From: Owenia fusiformis
Lineage: Eukaryota; Annelida; Polychaeta; Sabellida; Oweniidae
DNA: 47,095 bases
Assembly (NCBI GenBank): GCA_903813345.2
Contig: CAIIXF020000033.1
Coordinates: forward strand, 1-47,095
Direction of reading: 5' to 3'
Shown: positions 34,401-46,400 of the stretch, piece by piece
Layout of the letters: each line of letters opens with the position of its first letter
How positions within the stretch are numbered: position 1 is the stretch's first letter
Program-made: the position numbers and the translations under genes
The notes under the pieces: model-generated
What the model saw: the letters and a program-made list of their open reading frames with translations, nothing else
The model's database searches: none
What the model was told of the DNA's origin: nothing

Positions 34401-37400
34401 TCCTATTTTATTTATCCATCTCTTTCTAGATGACTCCGCTTATTCTGGATGACTCGGCTAAAAAAAGTCTAGATCTGGAGTCTGAAATTGAACTTCGTTC
34501 AATTTCCAAAATCTAGTTATCTATATATTTCTGCCTGTTCGGAGCGGGACGTAAAGCTATATCCGCCCGCTGATGAAAGTATAAGTTTTTACAAAGATTA
34601 AGTTTGACTAATATGAACTACCCTTATAAAAAATTCAACCTTGAAAGTCCGAATTTAAACCGTTTCAAACAATCATTGAATACTGATTGTTTCAACTACT
34701 AAGATCAAAGGAAAAACCATTGTACAATGATAAGCAATCATTGTGCAACCACTGCGTTCAACCAAGCAAAGTCAACTCTTTTTCAACGACTGCGCAACCA
34801 TTTCTATACAATCATTGTAATCTGCAACCATTGTAAACTGCAACCATTTCACATTGAAATGTAAACGGTTGCAATATGTTTTGTTCAATGATTACATAGT
34901 TCAACCCCTGCAACCATCCTGAATTAGTATCATTCCAAAAAAATAACCATTTTACCTGCATTAAAATTATCTTTAAGTAAGGATTTGAATCTACCTCTAT
35001 TCAACAACAGTATATTAGGATATTTTTTCTGCAAGCATACATGCATGTTTATTACAGTATAAATTACTAAATTCATGTTCATATGTTTCTTTCTCCAGTA
35101 CAGATTTAGGAATGCGATACCAGACTAGTTTTCCACTCAATGGCATATGATAATTTATGTTCCCTGTCATTTACATTAATAACACAATTAAAAGTACCAT
35201 ATCTAGTGTTTATTTCCCTTAATCTGATATTGCCAAAATGATGTATCTTAAATGTTAATTATGAAAAGAATTGAGCAAAATTCCAATTTTTTTAAGAAAT
35301 TGACCAAGGAAAATCTTAAGATTTCCTTTAAACTTAACAAAATCACAAGATGAGACACAATGGGTTTTGTTCATGATTAAACTGATATATGATCAAAAGA
35401 AGCAGGATATGATGTACAAAATAAAACAAACATATGTAATCACAAGTTGATTGCTTTATTTAGTGAAAATGTTTTTATAGTAATAATGCATTCAGGAAGC
35501 AAAGACTTAATTTTTACAGTTTCAATCGGAAAACATCTGAATTAATAATTTCAGTAACATTTTGTCGAAGTAGATGAATTATTGCTACACCCATGATATA
35601 TACATAGATTGGTATGGGAACATATTGATATCGGAGGGTTTAGCTTAGGACCCCCGCAAAAGTTTATATACAATGAACAGGCCAGTAGCCAGCCCCCTCA
35701 GCAAAATGGGTCTTCAAATGTTTCCATATATGTGTAGTTAACACCTAGTATCAAGAGTATGACTCAACAAAATTTAAAAAATACAAACAAGAGAACTATT
35801 TTGATATTGACTGTATATTATGTAGGAAACACATTATTCACAACAGATTTAATTACCATGTTCTTTCTTGGCAAATATTTTTTATAACAATGCTCAACAC
35901 AACAATACCTACTACATATTGATATTCTCATGGGTTGAGGCAAATCAAAATGCTTGAACAGCCAATTAAAACGGTTGAACAGCTAATTAAAACGGTTGAA
36001 CAGCTAATTAAAACGGTTGAACGGCTAATTTAAATGCTTGACTAGAAAAAGGGTTCATAGTCCTAGTTTCTGTTATATCTATTTTCATCTTCTGTTATAC
36101 TATATATTTATTTTTATTCTCTATTTCATGCAGAGGGGGGGGGGGAGTAAAAATTTAAAAAGTGTTTTCAGATTTTGAGGGTTTATTTCTTCATTCAATT
36201 ACTTCAATAAGTGCTGAGAAATCTCAAATAGCAAGTATATGAAACTGCAAATAATATTTTCAGATTTTTTTATTTCATTTTTATTTAGTTTGTTTTACCA
36301 TGAGCATTCAATAGATTGAATGTCCATGGTTTTACTGTATTCACTTGGGCAGAGCATTTGTACTGAAAAGTGTTTTCAGTTTAAATAATAAGTATTAATG
36401 AATAAAAACTAAAAACCAAAAACAGGGCTTATTTTTCAAAACTCTATACTTGGAAAAATCTGGAGGAAAATCTGGGAGATTTTATTTGGCAAATTATTTA
36501 TCAAGTTCTGTGTATGAAATAATTAAATTACATAGGATGTTTAACTTAAAAAACTCTGATTACAGTTAGACTCAGTCTCTCTAGTTTGATTAGAGTCTGC
36601 TTTGAAGGATGTGTCTAAAGAAACTTTATTAATCCATTAATCCATAAACAAAACAAAAATAATTTGGCAAAGCAAAACAAACCTTATTACAGAGAGACTC
36701 TCAGTTTGATTAGAGTCTGTAATAAAGGATGCTTATCGACTTAATTATTTAAAACACATCCTGTAATGTCTGATTGCATTTTCTCTATCAAATCTAAAAT
36801 ATCAAATCGATAAACAGATTATTTTCCGATTGAAGGATTTCTTACTTCCAGACACATCTTCCTTCCTTTATAATTGTGATGATTGCAAGGTGAAGTGTAA
36901 AATCCAAGACTTGACCCAATCAAAAAATTTTCAAATGTGTTTGCAATAACTTATAAAGTTTTGAAGGGATTTTGTAAAAATGATAGTCATGACAGCGAGA
37001 GGATTTGCTATGCCTTAGCATTGCTGTTATCTAGAGAATATACATGTGAGTGGGACAATCACCATCCGTCAAAGTTAGATGAAAATTGGTTCAATATATT
37101 TTCATTCACAAGACAAGTTTACTAAACTATTTCAGTACTTTAAATATCTTTTTGATCAAACCATTTAAATTCTGACATGTATGCATGAAATACATACATT
37201 TGAAATATATTTTTTAAAGAGCAAGATAATTATTTTTTGTTGTATTGAGATAATATTGCCATAGTATTAAAGGGTTGCATTCGATTGAAATGGTTGCAAG
37301 AAATGCAACCAAAATTGTCAAGGGTTTGCAATGGTTACATATGATTGAAACATTTTCAATGAGTTTACAACCAAAATTGTAATGGTTGCATCGTAACGGT

Positions 37401-40400
37401 TGGCATGGTTGCATAAATGATCGGATCAATGATTGTACAATGATTGTGCAACGGTTTAAATTCGGACTTTCAAGGTTGAATTTTTTATAAGGGTATGGTA
37501 CTAACGTGATTCACTTGCAGCGTCTTTCTTTTCGTTGAGATTATCTCGAGTAGCTTGGGCTCCGTATTTTTTTAATGCTCCTTTGTAGCCGAAACTCAGC
37601 TTCTCTACTTCACGACTTGCCAATTTGAGTACTATTTCAATAAGTCCATCTGGGGCATCATGTTTATTCTTTATCGAGTCGTCTATAATCTGACGCATCA
37701 GTTGCACTCTGTCATCAAGCTCTTCCATGGACAACTGGGTTGGTAAGTCCAGAATCTTCGCTATATTTCTGACCAGACTTAACACCTCATTTATTTCTCC
37801 AGGCGTATCTAATGCTAAAGATTGTATCTCCAATAGACGTTTATCACTCATCTGCATCATCGAATCTTCATCTGATGCGTACACACGATCTTAAATCATA
37901 TATACAAGCCTATCTTATTTACACATAGTAATAATTAGTGGGTCAAGGTGCAATTTTGAATTGAAATATGTCCGTCAATTATTTTAAGCTGGAAATTCGG
38001 CAAGAGCGCTAAAAAGTTAAACTGTTTAAGCTACGTTCGCACCAACGGCGCTTTGATGGCGCTTTAAAGCGGCTTGTAAAGCGGCACCAAAGCGTAACAA
38101 AGCTTAATTAAAGCGGCGGGGTCGTAATAGGTCGTAGAAAAGTTCGGAGTAAAGCGGGATATTCGGCAAGAGCGACAAAAAATTTTAAACTGTTTAAAAA
38201 TTTTGGGCACTCTGATACGAATTGATTACAGCGCCGAGAGCGTATCAAAGCTTAACAAACCGTAACAAAGCTCATCAAAGCTTGACCCAAAGCATAGGAA
38301 GACTTAACAGAGCTTGGTTCAAAGCGGGGACCCCACTCTCTTCACGGTCTGTTACCACTTGACACGCTTCGTTAAGATGTCTCAAGATTTGCTACGATCT
38401 GGCATGAAGATCTGACACGAGGTCAGACGCTTTCATCAATATCTCACACTCTTTGTTACTCTTTCATGAAGGACTCTCAAGCTTTCCAACGAATTGAGAC
38501 GCTTTAATCAAGAACTGAAACGCTTTGTTAGGCTTTGTTACGCTTGACAAGCTTCCTCATGCTCTCTCACGCTCTATCACGCCGTGCGTCAAAAATCATG
38601 TCTTCTTCAGATAGGTCATGCTCTGGTCCATCTTGAATTTCTGGATCGTGTTGTTCTGCCATCGTGTTCTCGAGTCAAGGATGCAATGGTTTTATGGATC
38701 TATTGCATCTTTATATAGTCATTGGATCAAAAGCGGCATGAAATCGGCGATCTCGACATTTTCCAATGCGTGACAGAGCTTAACAGAGCGTAACAATGCA
38801 CAACAGCGCTTGGCAATCGTATCAGAGCCTGATTTAAAGCGTCATAATCGCATCAAAGCGTAATAATTCTTATCAAGGCTTATCAAAGCGTGATTTCAAG
38901 CGTAACGAAGCCTGGTCAAGGCGGGATCAAAGCGTGAGGAAAATATCAGAGCTATTTTAAGCTTTCCTACGCTTTGGGTCAAGCTTTTCTGAGCTTTCTT
39001 ACGGTTTTCTAAGCTTTGATAGGCTCTCGGCGCTTTAATCAATTCGTAACAGAGAGACCAAAATTTTTAAACAGTTTGAAGTTTTTTGGCGCTCTTGCCG
39101 AATATCCCGCATTACTCCGAGCTTTTCTACGACCTATTACGACCCCTCCGCTTTAATCAAGCTTTGTTACGCTTTGGTGCCGCTTTACAAGCCGCTTTAA
39201 AGCGCCATCAAAGCGCCGTTGGTATGAACAAAAATGACAAAAATGACGGCGCTTTGTTCGCCGATTTAAAGCGTGGCATTCGCCGTTGTTGTTAACGTAG
39301 CTTTAACTAGTTTAATCAATTCAATCAGTGTTGATCACCACATAAATAGTTGTGGTCAACTTGTCATTGTGCCAGGTTGGAGCTCTGCCAGCCAATCTAG
39401 TGTTACGATAATTGTACTTTTTTCTGGTTTGATTGACTTTATTGAACTAGTACGGTCCAGAACCAATAATCACCACTCACAATCATCTCCCTATCAAAAT
39501 AGACTTGTTAGTCAATGGTTCAGACAGTGGGGTCTATCACACAGAAAACAGTATGCAGTTTCTGTACTAAATCCAGAAGAAGGTCAAACGTTATAAAATA
39601 TCAAAAGAAACAGTTGAATACAATACAGAGAACCTTGAAAATACAATTGATGCATTACATCCTAACAGGATCTCTTCAGATAATTGATATATCATATGAT
39701 ATATTTTCAACAATGGGGAAGGTACAACTCCACGGAAGTTAAACATTCTTTCACAAGTGAATTATATTTTGCTGCTAAAGCGGAACATGTTCCTAGTTGT
39801 CAGATGTGAGAGAAAGAAATTGTGTTGAAACATTGAAACTTGTAAAAACGACCTGGTATATCCCATCGTTCAAAATGGCTGATGACAGCCTGTTTTGATG
39901 ATACTGAAAATTGTGTTTCCATATAACATTGTATGTATCAATGTCAATTTTATAGTTTTATTTAGTAAACTTATCATTGTGTTTGCAAAGATTTTGAATA
40001 TATTAAACTATGCTTTTTTGTATGATATTCTTTACTTTTATGAATATGTGAATAATATAACTGGAGGAATATGACAGAATTTAGTAAGGAATAAAATTGA
40101 ATAAGAATATATTGTTTTCTCGGTGAAATGCTAATTGAGTCGTAAATCTTATTATTGTCTCTATTAGTAATGCGAAAACTATTAAATTGACTATTTATTC
40201 CACTATATATATTTTGCCAACCACTAGAGAAATCTCTAAAAGCTTCCCGAAATCGATCAAAATTGGATTATTTTCTCTTTTCATTGTATTTACTAAAATA
40301 AAAAAAATAATGTTTAATTTTTTTCTGCAAAAAACACATTTTTACCCCAAAACACTTTCTGACACCTATTTCTTCTTGTTAAATCTCAGTATCAATTAAG

Positions 40401-43400
40401 AAACCAGTTACCTTCCAATAAGTTAACAAAACTTGCCTGCTAGTCAAAAAGAGGTCATTATATTTTCAATATACTGATTCTAGTCTACATCCATTTCACT
40501 ATGCCCACTACAAGAGAAATCTCTAAAACCTCCCCAAAATCACCAAAATCGATCAAAACTGATTTATTTTCACATTTCCATAGTCAACTAGACTGTATTC
40601 ACTGATGTAAAATTTCTAATTTTTTTATTTAAAATTCTCGAAAAACACATTTTGTACCTAAAAACCCATTTGACACCTATTTTTTCTTGTTACATCTCAG
40701 TATCAGTTGAGAAACCATTTACCTTTTAATTAGTCAACATGACTTGCGTGCTCATCAAAAAGAGGTCATTATATTTTCAATATACTGATTCTAGTCTACA
40801 TCCATTTCACTATGCCCACTACAAGAGAAATCTCTGAAACCTTCCCAAAATCACCGAAATCGATCAAAACTGATTTATTTTCACTTTTCCATAGTCAACT
40901 AGACTGTATTTATTAAGATAAAATTTCTGAAAATAATTTTAATTAAAAAAGAAAATTCTGCAAAAACACATTTTTTTACCCAAAAAACATTTTGACACCT
41001 ATTTCGTCATGTTAAATCTTAGAATCAATTAAGGAACCCATTTTCTTTCAATTAGTAAATATGACTTGCCTGCTCGTCAAAATATAAAATGTCATTACAT
41101 TTTCATCACCCTGATTCTAGTCTATTAGAAAATGGTTAATTTTAGGTTGAAATGTTATTGAAATTCGAATCCCCTACATCGATCGGATGGATGACACAAC
41201 TTTGAAAATAAGGGTTATATAGGTCTCAACTTTTCAAATCTTAGATAATATTTATATTTTTGTATTTTATTAGACCTTGGAAGTTAGAACTTACTTGGTT
41301 ATCACGGCAACCAGGGTTTATTCTCATTGTAACTTCCTTTTACATGATTAAACACCTGTTATAAAATACCAAATTGCTCAAAATTATCATTCCGTTTTAA
41401 CTTTAAACAGTTTTACAATTTTATATGATTACTCATGCTCATGACTCATAAGCTTAAGAGATGTACATAAATGTTTGCCCCATAAAAGTCTAAATAACTG
41501 AAGCAATTACTATATCAAATAAACACTTCAAATACGTCTGACAGTATTGCCTCATTCAAGTATTTCGCTATATAGTATATTTTCATTTTGCCAATAGATA
41601 TCACATTAAATTCTTAATATTATACATTTAGTACACTAATGTAGGATAATCTCAAAACAAAACAGTGCCACCCTCACATATGAAGGTATTGACCTTTCCA
41701 AACTTACCCCTTGCGGGTATTGCTTACTACACCGTTTGTAAATCTGAAATCAAACTGACGTTACCATGAGAATAAACCCTGGTTACCATGGCAAATACGT
41801 TAATTCTAACTTCCAAGGTCTAACACAATACCACAATCTAATCACTATTTAAGATCTGATATAATGAGACCTGTATCTCCTTTATTTCAAGTTATATGAT
41901 CAGTCCAATGCGAGGATCCGAAATTCAAGAGAACCCTGGTTACCATGGCAACCAATAAAAACCAGCTCCCAATGTCTAATTCAAAACATAAAATCAACCA
42001 TTTTTTAACATCCGAAAAGATGTGAAATGTATCTCCCTAATTTTAAAAGTTATAGCATCCATCCAATGCGGGCTCAGAATTTCGATAAAACCCTGATTAC
42101 CGTAACAACCAATCAAATACCAGCTCTCTAAGTATAATACAATGCTTAAATTAAACGATTTCCCAATATCTGAAAAAACGGTTTCTCCCTTATTTCAAAA
42201 GTTATAACATTTATCAAAGGTGGGGGTTCAAGTCTGTGAAATAGACCCCTGTATGAGACATAGGCACACACGAGGTCACAATCTTTAGATAATATGAACT
42301 GATCTTTACATAAAATTGTTGTTGATAGATTATAGAAGTTTTTTATTCACATTCCTTTCAAGCACATGAGTGACAAAATATGCATGGAATGGCACTTTCA
42401 TTCCTGAGAAATGGCCTGATCATCGACATTCGAAGGTATGTTTTATCTGCTTCCGTGGCAGACCAAACCATATGACTTTAAAGTCTCCGATAAATCGGAC
42501 TACGTATACCGCCGTGTTTACATTAGGGGATTAGAAGAGTTTACTTTAGGTATGCAAGCAATATCAATATTAGGCCTTCATGCATGTACTCGTGTGTACA
42601 ATCAGCATGCCCTTCAATATTGTATTACATACCTAGCGAAGCATTTGTATGGAAGTCAATGGGAAAGTTAGCGAGCTATATCCACCGATATTGCCCGATT
42701 ACCCCGATATAGCCCGCTTACCTCGTTTTGATATTAGATTTCTTTAATAACCATGATAATATCATGACGTCACGTCATTGATACAAAGTAACCATGGGAA
42801 CAAAGGCATGTAATACATCAGTTATGTCACTATGACGTGAAATATGCCTTCGTTCTTGCCCAAATATAGAGCCTCCCAAGGTCGGCCTATATTGGGAGAA
42901 CTCAGGCATATTTCACGTCATAGTGACATAACCTCTAAATATAGACCAGGGTATTCAAGTACTACATAATGTATACTATTTATGTGTGTACTACATGGGA
43001 ATACGATTCCCTGGGAAACAAAACACAAACACTTTTTATATGTTCAAAATGAGCCATTTGATTGATGCATACACTAAATAGCTTCATAAATAACATCTAC
43101 AAAGTATATCTAATAGTAATTTTCAATTCCAATGGTGAAACTTGCCTGTTTACGATTATACGGGAAATCAACATGGGACGAAGATTGTTCACCTTCCTGA
43201 CTTAGCTCTGAAGCCTGTACCTTGTAATCTCTTTATATAGGTTAGCGAGAGCGCTGCACCTGCGCAGTTTTAAACTTTGGCGCACACTTACATTTTTATC
43301 ACATATTTAGTTACCATGTATCAATATATCCCTGTAAAAACATTCCAATGAATATTCTTGGAGCTCTAGCCTAATTTCATAGTAGATGTCCAAGTTATAG

Positions 43401-46400
43401 CTCGTGGGGCATAAATTGGCCACAAAATCTAAAAGCTAAAAAACGAAGATTTTATAATCAATACAAAAAATCATACAACCAACATGAAAAAGTTTGTCCC
43501 ATAAAACCCTCTTAACCTAAACCCTCATTCTGACTGGACTAGATTGCATTTTTGAAAATACTTGTTGGGTGGATTAAACACTGCTTTGAGGACCTTGATA
43601 TCATTCTTAGAACTTTGAAGATTATACATTAGCCTTCCACATGCATTCATTTCTCAGCCAAAAAACTACTCGCAAAAAATAAACAACTGGCCGAGGGGAG
43701 GAATCATGATTTTGCGATTTCATTTGTTTTTCATGAGAGGAAATAAAATACACATGGTCCTAACGACTACTACCTGACTTACCAGTTCTATCAACGAGAC
43801 TTATAAAGTGCAAGTGTGGAATATATCCAAGTCTTGCTGTCATTCTTTGCTGACCTCCAGATTCGTCATCGGCTGTCATTGTGTATGGTTCATCAGTTCC
43901 AGCTGTATATATAGCGACATCTATATTGTACAGTTTTGTAAAGGCATACAACATAAGATTGTCCCCCCACACACCCGGTCTCACCATATACTCATTTGTA
44001 TACCAGGACAACTGTTTGATATGGAGATCTTCGGTTGATTCATTGTTAGCAGCATATTCCTGCCACTCTGTATTGGCTTCCGAATCAAAAAGCGTCATAA
44101 CATGTTCATCGTTGGGCTAAAGTAAGATGAAACAGCTGTGATAAAGGCTTAAACTGTACTGTATTAGCCCCATTTAGGTAGAGTCCATTTCACTGTTTTA
44201 TTGCGTCATTAGAACCCCAAAAATAATAAATCTGGAGACCATTGTGCAATAATATATGGAAAAGTATATTCATATAGTACATGAATGACATTTGTATATT
44301 TCAGATTTCTTAGTTTTTTGTGCAATACGTCTGCGCCCTCTTGTAATTTGAAGAATTTCAGCCATGTTGATTTTATCGAAAATAACATGGCAGAGAAGCA
44401 TCCAAATATAAGAGGCCACACACTTTATAAGCCAAACTAGAAGCAATCCAAGATATACAAATGTCATTCATGTACAATAGGATACTGACGCAATTAAACA
44501 GTGAAATGGACTCTAGCAGCACAATAGAATGAGCTGTGGTTTGATGTTAAGAATGGCCGGTTGTATCAAAAGGAAAGAACATTTTTTTCTTTTGTTTTAA
44601 ACCATAGGTTCTGGGCCGATATAAAGATGGCAGCACAAAAAGAAGTCAAGTATTATCTTTTCTCTAGATAAACACAGATCGATTACCATGCCATCTTTAT
44701 TTAAAATTAATATTTCTATCGACCTTTGCCTATGTTTTAAACGAAAGTACAGTTGGCAAGCTATCAAAAACCAGTGCGGCAAAAGACTTGTCAATTGCAG
44801 TTCACTAATGGCTTGGTCACATTTGCTCCGATTTTCACTACGGCGCCCGGCCGATTGAGTATTTTGTTCAGAAATGTATTCAATGTTGAACAAAATACTC
44901 AATCGGCCGGGCGCCGGCCGATGAATCGCAGCAAATGTGACCCAGGCATTAATTAAGCTGAACAAATTATATCATATTACACGTTAAGTAGTTGTACAGT
45001 TTACATAAAAGAAAAAAACGTTAAACTGCAATTTAAGTTAGATAAAGCATTTGTATTGTTTTTTTGAGGATAAATAATTGGCCATATCGGGCTGGGGGTA
45101 CTATTTATCATAAAAACCAATTCTCATACTCTATCTATGATATGATGTATACAATACATACATTCACTGAGAAGAGGGTTAGACAATGAAATGACCAACC
45201 TATAAGTGTGTATAGGAATATTAATAGAGAGATTTCGCACATACATGAAAGTACAACTTATGACGTATACTTATACTCTAAGTAAACGCACAAGGTGTTT
45301 CCTAATGTGGGCTTTTCGTCAGGAAAGACATTCTCGGACTGTAATAAATAAAGGTCAAAGGGATGCCATTTGTACTTTCTTGAATTGTAGCATGTTTAGT
45401 TGATCAAAATGTGTTTGTCTAGAATAAAATATGCTCATATAGTACATATGTTATAGACCCATCTCTTCTCAAATTGACATTTTGGAGATGCTCGTTATGA
45501 AACACTGAATGGATCGTTTCAAGGAATTGCTAGAACCTACTGGTTTGATTGGTGTTTCAAATTGATGTTTTACGTATTTGATTGGATACTGTTCCTACTC
45601 AGCCAATTCAATTTACAAAATGCTTTGTAAGTTCATTGAACTTACACTGATCATGATAACTTTGAATTAATCAACTTGTTTATGTAATGACTCACTTTAA
45701 AGGATCATGACTCACATTAAAGGATCGTGTTTATAATACACTACAACTACTAGGACACGGAAGCAAGTGTGCATAATCTACACGTGCAGATAACAGTGCA
45801 TTCACAGTCTCAAGTTGATGGAGCTTTTCTATATCGGGAATACTTATGTTCCATTAAGTACAATTTAAAATTGATTTTAGTAAATATAATAGTTCGACAT
45901 GACCCTTAAAACTATACATATACGTATAAGTTGTACTTTCACTTGTGTGCGAAATCTCTCTTCTATACTTATATACTTCACTGGTATTATATATGGTTTA
46001 ACGAGCCTCATGCTCGAACATGCTAATTTTGAGAGCATTTTTATTCTTACCAAGATGGGATGCGCTTGAATGCATTCCAGCAGAGATTTGCGTAAGTCAT
46101 TTGCATTTACTTCAATAGACGTCAGGCGTTTTAATTGATCGCTGAGAGCTTCAAATAGACAATCTCCCAATCCGCTGTTCTCAATGATTCCCAAGCCATG
46201 CCTCCCCAATACTGAATCAAGTGGGTGGTCTAAGTTTGAGTGCTCGCTACTCAGTAGAATCTCAAATGGAACTTAAATCAAAATACATCTTAATAGTTAA
46301 TTTCAATGAGCAAGACAACGAATAGCTTGCTCTTGACTTTGATAATAAGCTCGGTGCCTCTTTTGCATATAGGCCAATTTAACTTCGCTTTCCTTGAATA

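Noticed and set aside
34216-34452. Plus-strand frame rich in Ser, Tyr, Pro and Leu
   Set aside because: Translation of the pyrimidine microsatellite.
44597-44965. 122-codon minus-strand frame
   Set aside because: It runs straight through the GC-rich hairpin element, whose two arms give mirrored peptides on both strands.
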